Origin: an uncultured Anaerolineae bacterium
GTDB lineage: Bacteria > Chloroflexota > Anaerolineae > Aggregatilineales > Phototrophicaceae
Assembly: GCA_938022205.1 (NCBI GenBank)
Contig: CALIEB010000014.1
Coordinates: 30,355-94,354, forward strand
DNA length: 64,000 nucleotides
Direction: 5' to 3'
Position numbers and translations under genes: made by a program. Below are positions 53,082 through 61,257 of the stretch, piece by piece (positions within the stretch are counted from its first letter, which is position 1; every line of letters starts with the position of its first letter). The notes under the pieces are model-generated. The model did not search any database. It had not been told where the DNA came from and saw only the letters and a program-made list of their open reading frames with translations.

Positions 53082-54560
53082 ATGAGTTTACTGCGTAGAA
53101 ACAAAGCAAAAGATAAAGAGGAAGCAAAGCAAGCCGCACCTGCCGCCAAGCCTGCGAAAGAGAAAAAAGAAAAAAAGGAAAGCTCTAGCGGCGGGCTTAA
53201 GCAGTGGTTGATTGACTCTTATAACGGGTTGTACAAAATTGTGCTAGAGCCTAGCATGCCAACCCGTGCCACCGTGATGCTCGTTTTAGCAGGCGTGGTC
53301 ATTGGTTTGCTGTGGGCATATGCTATCAGCCCCACTGTATTCACTGGCGCAAACCCTAACCGCCTCAATCAACCCGCACAAGACCAATGGATTTTGATGG
53401 TGGCGGGCAACTATGAACGCCGCTTCTACGACGTTAACCAAGCCGTAAGCCTATTAAGCCGTGTTGACAACCCTGTGGCTGCTATTGACCGCATGCTCAG
53501 CAACCCTAGTATCGGCGATGCCGACCGCAACGCGCTTGAGGCGGTGCGCCCGCTGGTTGTCGGCGTGCGCGGCGAGCCAACTCCGCAAGATCCGGGCTTT
53601 ATCGGCAACTTGTTGAGCGGCTTCCTCGTGCCACTTATTCTTGTGACGATCCTCGTGCCGGTGTTTACGCTGTTGTGGCGACTGCTCATCTACCCCAACC
53701 TCGTCGCGCCTGTGATTATGAAAATTCAAGAAGCGCGCGACCCCGAGCTTGCCGCCAAGAACCAAAAAGCACGCGCCGACCTCAAACGCCTGCAGGAACA
53801 AAAAGCTGAACTCGAACGCTTGAAGAAAGAAACAGTGGCAGATGCTGAACTCGGCGAGCCTGTCACACAAGTGTTAAAGGTGTTCAGCAAGGGGCGCAAC
53901 TTTGACGAATCTGACGAGATAGAAACAGCTACAGGGGATTTCTTAGGGCAATTTGGCGCGGTCATTCCGGAATCCATTGAGCCTGACCCAGCAGCAATTG
54001 AGCTTTGGGTGTTCGACATGCGTGCCACCAACCAAAACGCTAAGAAGCTCTTTATTACGCCCACTGCCGCCAGCGACAGCAGCCTACAAGCGCGCCTGAG
54101 CAGCGACCCTGACGTGACGATGAGCGACGCAGTGGTCACCCAAGTGGGCGCAAAGCTCGTTATCGACACCGAGAACTTGCGCGTGCAAGGCGAAATACTA
54201 CAAGTCGATTATGACGACAAAGGACGTTTTGAAAACTTCCGCATGAAAATCACGGCGTGGAAGCGCGCGAGCGACAAAGCTCCTGCTCCCCAGCCTACGA
54301 TGAGCTACGTGCCACCCGCCACGTCGCAACCTCTCCCGCCGCAGCCCGTGTATCAACCGCCCACTGCGCCCCAGCCGCCTGCTTATCAACCGCCTGCCGC
54401 GCCCGTATATAGCCCGCCACCGCCTCCAAGCGGCGTAGGACCGCAGCAGCCGCTGCGTCCACTTAGCCCGCAGCCGCTCTCTTCGGCGTATCCACCGCCG
54501 CCAGAAGACGATGACCCCTTTGGCAGCACAGGTGACTTCACGCCTATTCCGCGTCAATAG
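53082..54560 (+). CDS. Two-helix membrane protein with Pro-rich tail
   Basis: Product of 492 residues, not recognised. A Lys/Glu/Ala-rich N-terminus (1-36) is followed by a membrane helix at about 61-85, an outer loop of about 90 residues, a second helix at about 173-205, a charged coiled coil at about 212-254 (LAAKNQKARADLKRLQEQ), a mixed domain to about 410, and a Pro/Gln-rich tail (PPTAPQPPAYQPP type) to the end. Both ends are predicted cytosolic. GAAAGG lies 10 bases before ATG 53082. The tail may bind partner proteins. It has its own promoter and terminator. Confidence 0.75.
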   Translation: MSLLRRNKAKDKEEAKQAAPAAKPAKEKKEKKESSSGGLKQWLIDSYNGLYKIVLEPSMPTRATVMLVLAGVVIGLLWAYAISPTVFTGANPNRLNQPAQDQWILMVAGNYERRFYDVNQAVSLLSRVDNPVAAIDRMLSNPSIGDADRNALEAVRPLVVGVRGEPTPQDPGFIGNLLSGFLVPLILVTILVPVFTLLWRLLIYPNLVAPVIMKIQEARDPELAAKNQKARADLKRLQEQKAELERLKKETVADAELGEPVTQVLKVFSKGRNFDESDEIETATGDFLGQFGAVIPESIEPDPAAIELWVFDMRATNQNAKKLFITPTAASDSSLQARLSSDPDVTMSDAVVTQVGAKLVIDTENLRVQGEILQVDYDDKGRFENFRMKITAWKRASDKAPAPQPTMSYVPPATSQPLPPQPVYQPPTAPQPPAYQPPAAPVYSPPPPPSGVGPQQPLRPLSPQPLSSAYPPPPEDDDPFGSTGDFTPIPRQ

Positions 54561-54575
54561 CAACGCAGCAAACAC

Positions 54576-54600
54576 AACGCCCCTTGTCGGGGCGTTTTTT
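54576..54600 (+). terminator. Intrinsic terminator after the 53082 gene
   Basis: An 8-bp stem AACGCCCC/GGGGCGTT (54576-54583, 54589-54596) has a 5-base loop and continues TTTT to 54600. Confidence 0.85.
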
Positions 54601-54605
54601 GTCGC

Positions 54606-55076
54606 CTATTCAATTTTGCGAATCTTAAACACGACCTTGCCGTTAGGGGTTTCGACGGTGACTTTTTCGTTTTTCTTGCGCCCCAGCAAGGCTGCGCCAA
54701 TCGGGCTTTTTTGTGAGATTTTGCCGTCGCGGGGGTTCGCCTCCGCCGCGCCAACGATGGTGTAGCGTTCGTCTTCGCTTGAGCCTTCCTCGCGGATGGT
54801 CACAGTCGACCCGATGCGCACCTCGTCAGTGCTGCCGGTGTTCTCAATTAACACCGCGTTGCGCAAGATGTTTTCCAGCCGTTGGATGCGTCCCTCCAGC
54901 AGTGACATTTGCTCGCGGGTGTCATGATAGTCGGCATTCTCTTTGAGGTCGCCCATCGCCACCGCTTCTTTGAGCTTCATCGCCAGTTGCGGACGACGCT
55001 CGTTAAGCAGCATCGCCAGCTCACGCTCAAGCTCTTCCTTGCCTTCCGGTGTAATGTAGGTGATTTCGTCAGACAT
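54606..55076 (-). CDS. greA: Transcription elongation factor GreA
   Basis: Factor of 156 residues that rescues backtracked RNA polymerase. The coiled coil carries GDLKENADYHDTREQ with the acidic tip Asp and Glu that reach the active site. The C-terminal FKBP-like domain has DERYTIVG and SPIGAALLGRKKNEKV. The start at 55076 has GAAGG eight bases upstream; ATG 55082 would leave only two bases. It lies 16 bases after the MBL gene on the same strand. Confidence 0.95.
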   Translation of the reverse strand: MSDEITYITPEGKEELERELAMLLNERRPQLAMKLKEAVAMGDLKENADYHDTREQMSLLEGRIQRLENILRNAVLIENTGSTDEVRIGSTVTIREEGSSEDERYTIVGAAEANPRDGKISQKSPIGAALLGRKKNEKVTVETPNGKVVFKIRKIE

Positions 55077-55092
55077 CTTCATAACCTTCTTT

Positions 55093-55953
55093 CTACTTAA
55101 TTGGCGCGCCGTGCGCAGCACGCCGTGCTTTTGCCAACGCCAATACATTTTGGCGATGCAGTTGCTGCACTGCACCGCTTAAAAGAACTTTGGACTTGCC
55201 ACACATCTCAATCTTAATCGCTTCTAAAGCCTTCTCAAGGCGCACTTCAGAATCGCCCGCGTTGTCGATAGCTTTGTCAACCAGCACTTGCAGCTTGTTA
55301 AGATACGCTAAGTCTTCGGCAAGGCGGTCTTCTATCTCGCCACGTAAGATAACTTCGCCATGTCCTTGCACAATGCACTCATAGCTCTGTCCTTGCAGCT
55401 GCTGTAATGATTGCACAAATGTCTCGTAATGACCATCGACAAAATGCGGCAGCACCATCACAGTGTCTGCCCCAAGCAGCACCTGCTCTTCCTCCATCAA
55501 GCCAATAATCGCGTCAGGACTATGTCCGCCCACGTGCCAAAAACGTAGCGTCTTGTTGCCCAAACACAGCGTCAGCTGGTCATCAAACACCACTTGCGGC
55601 AGCACGACCTGCACGTTATCCAAGTCGTTGGCATTAGCGCGCATGACCTCGAGACTTTTGCGCCCGCGTGTGTCTAGCAAGTCACGGCATTGGCGGTGCG
55701 CAATCACCAGCGCATCCGGAAAAAAGCAAGTGCCAAGCGTGTGGTCAGCGTGGTAGTGTGTGTTCACAACATAGCGCACTGGCATGTTCAGCCGCTCGTG
55801 TACAAAGCGCGAGATTTGCAGCGTCTCTTCGGGATACAGCAGTGTGTCCACTAACACCGCGCCTTCTGCTGTTGTAATCAAAGTCGCCGTAACCTGAGCG
55901 TACAATCCGCTGGTAAAAACATAAACACTTTCCGTGACGCGCTCTCTTTGCAT
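55093..55953 (-). CDS. MBL-fold metallohydrolase
   Basis: Enzyme of 286 residues with NTHYHADHTLG (HxHxDH), WHVGGHSPDAI, LLGADTV and VQGHGEVI, the complete metal site. It resembles the SoxH/quinoprotein-relay and beta-lactamase B groups, but the substrate is unknown. A helical tail (about 205-286) extends beyond the core. The ribosome site is weak (AGGTCG, 9 to 14 bases away). It is probably co-transcribed with greA. Confidence 0.85.
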   Translation of the reverse strand: MQRERVTESVYVFTSGLYAQVTATLITTAEGAVLVDTLLYPEETLQISRFVHERLNMPVRYVVNTHYHADHTLGTCFFPDALVIAHRQCRDLLDTRGRKSLEVMRANANDLDNVQVVLPQVVFDDQLTLCLGNKTLRFWHVGGHSPDAIIGLMEEEQVLLGADTVMVLPHFVDGHYETFVQSLQQLQGQSYECIVQGHGEVILRGEIEDRLAEDLAYLNKLQVLVDKAIDNAGDSEVRLEKALEAIKIEMCGKSKVLLSGAVQQLHRQNVLALAKARRAAHGAPIK

Positions 55954-55997
55954 ACGGACACACGACCTAGTTGCTTAAATCTCTGGTTATGCCTTAC

Positions 55998-56026
55998 ATT
56001 ATAAACAAGCATATCATTACAAGCAA
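55998..56026 (-). promoter_or_regulatory. Promoter of the MBL-greA genes
   Basis: Minus-strand TTGCTT (56021-56026) and TATAAT (55998-56003) are 17 bases apart, a strong match. The leader is about 37 bases. Confidence 0.7.
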
Positions 56027-56040
56027 AGGATGCCTTAGAA

Positions 56041-58167
56041 ATGACGACCTTTTTCCGACGTTTCACCCTGCTGTTAGGCTTACTTCTGTTGGGGCTGCCT
56101 GTTGCGTTGGCACAGCAGCCAGTGTTCCGCATCGGTGTGCTGGACGACGAAAACGGCAGCATCTACCAAGCTGCTCTGCTAGCCGTTGAGGAAATCAACA
56201 ATGCGGGCGGCGTACGCGGCGCAGACGGCACGCTCTTTCGTCTTGAGCTGGTGCGTCAAGGCAGCGATGCGTTTAGCTTTAGCAATGCCATCGCCAACAT
56301 CAACCAAGCCAGCGTCATTGCCGTGTTAGGTCCCGAACGCTCGCAAGATGCTGTCGGCAACCTCGCTGCGCTACAGCAGCTAGGCGTGCCAATTCTCACG
56401 CCCGCCACCGACGACGCACTGATAGTGCTAGACAACAGTGGTCTGATTATCCGCACGCGCGCGGCTGAAGCACTGCAGGGGCGTGCGCTTGCCAACTATC
56501 TGATTACTGACGTTGGCGCGCGCAATATTGCCACCGTGCAGATGGACATCGAAAGCACTGCCAGCGTGGTTGGTTTTACCACCGCGCTTTCTGCACTCGG
56601 AACACCGCCGCGCCAAGCCTTCTTGCTCGACAACAACAATGCCATCGAGACCATCACGCAATCTATCTTGCGGCAAAACTTCGACGCGGTAGCGGCTTAT
56701 GGCGCGCCTGAGTTGGTCAGTCAACTTTATAACGCACTGCGCGGTAGCGACTGGGACGGCGTGTTTGCCTATAATCGTGCCAACACGCCAGAGTTTCGCC
56801 AAGCGGTACAGCAGAGCCAGCTCACCGGCGTGCTAAGCACTAGCACGTGGTCGTATGCCGACCCCAGCGACAAAGCGGAAGAGTTCGTCACCGCCTACAT
56901 TCGCGCTTTCGGTAGCCTGCCCAACGAAATCGCCGCCGCGACATACGACGCGGTCAACATGATAGCCCAAGCAATTGGTCGTCCGGGCGCGCTGCTCGAC
57001 AACTTGCGCACCATTCGGGACTTTGAAGGCGTACAAGGCATCCTTAATCCAGCCGGACTGGCACGCGGTGAGACCAGCAGCAACGTCATCGTCACTAAGC
57101 TCGGCAGGTTCGGCGCACCGCAGCTCACTGCACGCTTTCAAGGCAATCAACGGCTGCCAGTAGCCGCCGCGACAAGCGCACGCCCCACCGCCACGCCTGC
57201 GCCTACCGCCACGCCAGAGGGGGTGTACGTCGTCATCACGCGCAACGTGCAAAATGTGCGCACAGGACCCGGCACAGAGTATGACGTGCTTGGGCAGCTT
57301 CAGCGCGGCGAAACTGCCCAAGTCATCGGCGCAAACCTGCCGTTTACGTGGGTCGTCATCAACTTCAGAGGACAGCAGGGCTGGCTTTCGCGCGATATTC
57401 TCGACCTTTTTGGCGACCGCAACACCGTGCCAGTTGTCGCAGCACCGCCCACGCCCACGCCGATGCCCGCGACCGCTACGCCCACGCCGCCACCCACCGC
57501 TGACATTATCATCGTGTCAGCATCGCCCAATCGTCTTACCGTCGGGCAGCCGTTTAACGTCTCTGTGTTGGTGCAGAACATCGGCAGCCTAAACGCCGGT
57601 CAATTTGCTGTTGCCGCCTCGCTCAACCCAGGCAACGTCTACACCGCGCAAGTGCTTGGTAGCTTAGGCGCAGGGCAGCAAGTACTGACCAACTTGACGG
57701 GCACGCTCGGCGTAGGACCGACGGGACCGCAAAGCATCCCCATTATCGCGGACCTCAACAACGAAGTGAACGAAGGACCAGCGGGTGAAGCCAACAACAA
57801 CACGTTCTTCTACAATTACATTGCGGACGCACCGCTGCTGAGCGGCACACCAACCGGCACGGTAACGATTGGCAATCTCGGCACATTTGTTCTAGACGGT
57901 GGCACCATCGACATTCAATGGTCAGGCGGCGTGCTTGTCCCCGTCGGCAACACCAAGCTCGCGCTGATGGCAGGGTATACCAACATCGACCAAGTGCATT
58001 ATGACGCGATTGTTGCCTCACCGCTGCTCAACGCGCCGCTGGCAGGCATCGCGCCCGGCCAAGCCATCGCCATTCAAACCGATGGCGGCAACAAATACGG
58101 CGTGCTGTTCATTAACAACGCGGTAAGCGGCGGCAACTTGACGTTTACTTTTAGAATGTACAATTAA
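56041..58167 (+). CDS. Secreted receptor-like protein: Peripla_BP_6 + SH3 + CARDB-like
   Basis: Exported protein of 708 residues. A signal peptide (1-24) lacks a lipobox. Residues about 28-375 form a type I binding protein of the Leu/Ile/Val-receptor kind (FRIGVLDDENGSIYQAALLAVEEINNAGG, TYDAVNMIAQAIG). An SH3-like domain lies at about 394-460 (NVQNVRTGPGTEYDVLGQL), then a Thr/Pro spacer, a CARDB-type domain at about 487-600 (VGQPFNVSVLVQNIGSL), and a C-terminal beta domain. No ABC permease or ATPase is near, so transport is doubtful; sensing or wall binding is more likely. ATG 56041 follows AAAGGATG. Confidence 0.83.
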   Translation: MTTFFRRFTLLLGLLLLGLPVALAQQPVFRIGVLDDENGSIYQAALLAVEEINNAGGVRGADGTLFRLELVRQGSDAFSFSNAIANINQASVIAVLGPERSQDAVGNLAALQQLGVPILTPATDDALIVLDNSGLIIRTRAAEALQGRALANYLITDVGARNIATVQMDIESTASVVGFTTALSALGTPPRQAFLLDNNNAIETITQSILRQNFDAVAAYGAPELVSQLYNALRGSDWDGVFAYNRANTPEFRQAVQQSQLTGVLSTSTWSYADPSDKAEEFVTAYIRAFGSLPNEIAAATYDAVNMIAQAIGRPGALLDNLRTIRDFEGVQGILNPAGLARGETSSNVIVTKLGRFGAPQLTARFQGNQRLPVAAATSARPTATPAPTATPEGVYVVITRNVQNVRTGPGTEYDVLGQLQRGETAQVIGANLPFTWVVINFRGQQGWLSRDILDLFGDRNTVPVVAAPPTPTPMPATATPTPPPTADIIIVSASPNRLTVGQPFNVSVLVQNIGSLNAGQFAVAASLNPGNVYTAQVLGSLGAGQQVLTNLTGTLGVGPTGPQSIPIIADLNNEVNEGPAGEANNNTFFYNYIADAPLLSGTPTGTVTIGNLGTFVLDGGTIDIQWSGGVLVPVGNTKLALMAGYTNIDQVHYDAIVASPLLNAPLAGIAPGQAIAIQTDGGNKYGVLFINNAVSGGNLTFTFRMYN

Positions 58168-58175
58168 GCCATCAA

Positions 58176-58206
58176 AGGGGCGCGCTTGCAAGTGCGCCCC
58201 TCTTTA
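58176..58206 (+). terminator. Hairpin terminator between convergent genes
   Basis: AGGGGCGC (58176-58183) pairs with GCGCCCCT (58194-58201) and is followed by CTTT. It may act in both directions, since the gene on the other strand ends at 58204. Confidence 0.65.
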
Positions 58207-59262
58207 GCGGTCAATCACAATCTCAAGCCACGTGCTTTTACCGTTTTCGATGGTAATCGTCTCGCGAAAATAGGTGCGCCCGTTGCGGTCGCTCACCAGC
58301 ACTTCGTATGTCCCTACAGGCAAATCACCCAACGTGAAATTCTCGCCCCACGCGCCACTGCTGTTAACGCGGTCGCCGCCATAGGTATACGTTTCGCGGT
58401 TGCGCTCGGGCGTGCGCACGTAGATTATCACGCCTTCGCTGCTGCTGCGCGTTTGAGTCAACCGCCCGACTAGTGTGCCAAATTTCGGATAAGGCTTCAG
58501 CCAGAGGTCGGGATTGCGCGTTGTCAAGTAGCTCTCGGGGTCGCCAACACGCACCTCAAAATGCAAGTGCGGTCCCTCGGCGATGCCTGTATCGCCAATC
58601 GTGCCAATGGTTTGTCCTGTCTTCACGCGCTCGCCTGCTGCCACCAAAACCTGCTGCAAGTGGGCATAGAGCGTAAAGAGCCGCCCACCTTCAGGAGCAG
58701 TCACGTCATGCGCCAGCACCACCAAGTTGCCGTAGTAGTCCAAGCGCGGTCCGAACAAGCGCGCTGCGTCGTCGCCCGCATAGTAGACTTCGCCGTCCAA
58801 CGCCGCCAAAACAGGCGTAAAGCGCGGGTTGAAGAACTCTACGCCTAAATGCACCTCGCGCTGACCAAACTGTGTGCCGCCGTAGGGATAAGAGCGGTCG
58901 ATGTAGTCAATCAAATCGTCGCGGCGTTCAATCGGACGATGCAGCACGTAGTGGTCAACGTACATGGCAATCGTCGGCACAGGCGTAAACGTGAGCGTGG
59001 CAGTAGGCGTAAACGTAGGCGTGGCAGTGGGCGGCAGCGTCGCGCTTGGCGTGTGCGTTGGCGTTGCGCTTGGTAAAGGGGTAAACGTGAGCGTGGCGGT
59101 GGGCGTAAACGTGGACGTGGCAGTAGGCGGCAGCTCCGCCGTCGCAATCGGCGTGTACACCAGCTCAAGCGTAGGTTCTAGCGTAGGCACTGGCATTGAC
59201 GGCGCGCTGCATGCCACGCAAAGCAGCACAAGCGCGCCCAAACTCAGGTATATCCTTACCAT
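58204..59262 (-). CDS. Lipoprotein with M23-like peptidase domain
   Basis: Product of 352 residues. A signal peptide with CVAC (Cys18) is followed by a Thr/Pro spacer with two near-identical units (about 45-98, PPTATSTFTPTATLTFTP type). The M23 domain (about 125-250) has His138 and Glu142 in VHLGVEF, His201 in LYAHL and PHLHFEV (His232, His234). The usual first motif is HxGxD, so the Asp ligand is replaced by Glu. A beta domain (about 285-352) follows. If active, it cuts peptidoglycan crosslinks. ATG 59262 follows the upstream stop by seven bases. The nearest GAGGA is only two bases away, so the start is less sure. Confidence 0.83.
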   Translation of the reverse strand: MVRIYLSLGALVLLCVACSAPSMPVPTLEPTLELVYTPIATAELPPTATSTFTPTATLTFTPLPSATPTHTPSATLPPTATPTFTPTATLTFTPVPTIAMYVDHYVLHRPIERRDDLIDYIDRSYPYGGTQFGQREVHLGVEFFNPRFTPVLAALDGEVYYAGDDAARLFGPRLDYYGNLVVLAHDVTAPEGGRLFTLYAHLQQVLVAAGERVKTGQTIGTIGDTGIAEGPHLHFEVRVGDPESYLTTRNPDLWLKPYPKFGTLVGRLTQTRSSSEGVIIYVRTPERNRETYTYGGDRVNSSGAWGENFTLGDLPVGTYEVLVSDRNGRTYFRETITIENGKSTWLEIVIDR

Positions 59263-59269
59263 TGTCCTC

Positions 59270-60481
59270 TTAAACTTTGTCCTCTTCGATAAACTCGGGG
59301 CGAACGGCGCGGCTAGCCTCGCGCCCAAGAGTGAGAAGCTGCGTGTCGCTCAGCTCACGGGCGTTGTAACGCGCATATAACGTGGGATTTTCCAAACGGT
59401 CGACGGCATAACGCCAGCGTCCACGCCGCGTTTGCCGCAACAGCGAGCGGCACGTGTTGCAACGCACGGTACGCCGTACGACAGGCAACCCAAGCACCTG
59501 TTCAGTCTTTGTCTCAAGGTAAAGCGTGCCGCGCTGACAAACAGGGCATGGCTTGGACAAAAACGCGGGCGCAGGCTTAGCAGCATTCATCGCCAGCAGC
59601 AAGTATAGCACCACATACGCGGCAAGCACCAGCACCACAACGATTGCCAACACGGTTTCCGGGCGTATGCCGCCACCCGTGCCATCGTCATCCGCGCTCA
59701 CGACGGGCGTTGGTACAGCCGTCGCCGGCAGCATAATTTCTGATTGCTTAGTCGCCGTGCTGGTCGGCACGTCCGTCGCCGTCGCCGTGTTGGTCGGCGT
59801 ATGGGTACGGCTCGGTGTGGCGGAGGGTGTAACAGGCGTAAAGGTTGGCGACGGTGTGAGCGCGGTTTCTAACAGCACAGGTAACGTTTGTAGCGCGTTC
59901 GCGTCCTGCCAACGCACAAGCCACCGCCCTATCCAACCAAAACCGCTTGGCGCGTCTTGAAAGCGTATCAAAATCCACGTGGTGTCGGCATTGCGCCCGA
60001 CTGGCTCGACCGTCGCACCATTAGGCAACTCGCCCAAGCGCGCGTAACTTTGCGATGGTCCCGAGCGCACGAACGCTTTCGCTGCGTTCTCGAGCGCAAG
60101 GTAATGACCTACAGGCGTGTAGGTTGGTGGAACAAGCGTAGAGCTAGGCGATGCTTCTGCTGTGGGCGTGGCATTCTCAGGCAAGACAGGCAGAGCTTCT
60201 AAGGCACGTTCATCCGCCCACGCCACCAACCCCCGCTGCACCCAACCAAACCCGCGCCGATAGACAATCAACACCCACGTACCATCTTCGCTAAGGTTGA
60301 CAGGGCGCACGCTGTCGCCCGCACGCAGCGTGCCAATTGGCACGGCACTCTTGCTAGGTGCGACGCGCACAAACACGCTTTCTGGGATGACGATATTGGC
60401 GTTGTTCGTGCTTTGCGCCAACACCAGCATGCCGCCTATCAATGCCAGCAGCAGCCCCAGCACCACCCAAACTTTTCTCAC
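59270..60481 (-). CDS. SH3-domain membrane protein with internal zinc ribbon
   Basis: Product of 403 residues. The N-terminal hydrophobic segment (about 5-22) is a signal or anchor. SH3-like domains lie at about 32-92 and 130-192 (FVRVAPSKSAVPIGTL, FVRSGPSQSYARLGEL), then a Thr/Pro spacer (about 205-262). A second membrane helix (about 275-298) leads to a zinc ribbon with Cys312/315 and Cys341/344, presumably in the cytosol. Outer wall-binding domains would thus be tied to an inner zinc knuckle, a signalling-like layout. The start is GTG 60481 with GAAGGG seven bases before. It is eight bases from the M23 gene. Confidence 0.8.
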   Translation of the reverse strand: MRKVWVVLGLLLALIGGMLVLAQSTNNANIVIPESVFVRVAPSKSAVPIGTLRAGDSVRPVNLSEDGTWVLIVYRRGFGWVQRGLVAWADERALEALPVLPENATPTAEASPSSTLVPPTYTPVGHYLALENAAKAFVRSGPSQSYARLGELPNGATVEPVGRNADTTWILIRFQDAPSGFGWIGRWLVRWQDANALQTLPVLLETALTPSPTFTPVTPSATPSRTHTPTNTATATDVPTSTATKQSEIMLPATAVPTPVVSADDDGTGGGIRPETVLAIVVVLVLAAYVVLYLLLAMNAAKPAPAFLSKPCPVCQRGTLYLETKTEQVLGLPVVRRTVRCNTCRSLLRQTRRGRWRYAVDRLENPTLYARYNARELSDTQLLTLGREASRAVRPEFIEEDKV

Positions 60482-60545
60482 GTCTTAGCCCTTCGCCGCT
60501 GAGAATACCCTCTTAATGATAGCAGCATCACCACCATGCCGCCAC

Positions 60546-61187
60546 TTATCCCGCTTGCACGATAAACGCGGAGGACGGGTAGCCAGTGCCGTTGATAAAC
60601 AAGCGCGCCGTCCAATTGCCCACGCGCAACGGCATGTTGAGAGGCAGCGCAATGCAGCGCACCGCTTGGTTGCTTGGGGCAGTCCAAGACGTGCGACTGA
60701 CTAGCTCGCCCTCGTGTCGCCACTCTACGTCGAACGTTGTTCCTGCACGCAGCTGCACCGCAACAGCTGTCATATATACCGTGCGCGTCGCGCTAAGCGT
60801 GTAATACTGCTGATGCGTTTCAAAACACTCATCCGACGGGCGCACGTAGCCCGCTATACCAATCTGTACAAAGCGCATCGTCTCATCCTGCAGGTTGAAC
60901 ATCTCCGCGCCCATTGCGCCGCCGTCGGTCGAGACGAGCCGCTGCGGCGTTGGGGCTTCGCCTGCGCGTGCCGTCGCCAAAAGCTGCTGATTCAACGCGC
61001 TAAGCTGCTGTATTTGCGCGTTGGCATACTCGGCGGTGGCAGCAGTCTGCGTGAGCTGCTGCTGAATTTGCTGGCGCAGTGCGTTAGATTCTTCAGCGTA
61101 AAGGGCGATTTCCTCGCGCATTTGCGCCGCTTCGTCCGTGCCAGTGCAGCCCGCCAAAATCACCAAAACGAGCAAAAACACTCGCAT
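60546..61187 (-). CDS. Coiled-coil lipoprotein
   Basis: Product of 213 residues. The signal peptide ends in LAGC (Cys14). Residues about 20-75 form a Gln/Ala-rich coiled coil (NALRQQIQQQLTQTAATAEY), followed by a beta domain (about 105-213) with no recognised family. GAGAGG lies six bases before ATG 61187. It precedes the SH3/zinc-ribbon and M23 genes on the same strand and probably forms one surface-protein operon with them. Confidence 0.72.
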   Translation of the reverse strand: MRVFLLVLVILAGCTGTDEAAQMREEIALYAEESNALRQQIQQQLTQTAATAEYANAQIQQLSALNQQLLATARAGEAPTPQRLVSTDGGAMGAEMFNLQDETMRFVQIGIAGYVRPSDECFETHQQYYTLSATRTVYMTAVAVQLRAGTTFDVEWRHEGELVSRTSWTAPSNQAVRCIALPLNMPLRVGNWTARLFINGTGYPSSAFIVQAG

Positions 61188-61257
61188 GGTAACCTCTCTT
61201 CTCTTATCGCGCCGTCGCCTCTAAAATAGCGACAATGTCACGCGAGGGGTAGGGTAA

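Noticed and set aside
58978..59150. Repeated GCGTAAACGT-like units taken as a CRISPR or VNTR
   Set aside because: The repeats encode the Thr/Pro spacer of the M23-like lipoprotein, are contiguous and degenerate, and there are no spacers or cas genes.
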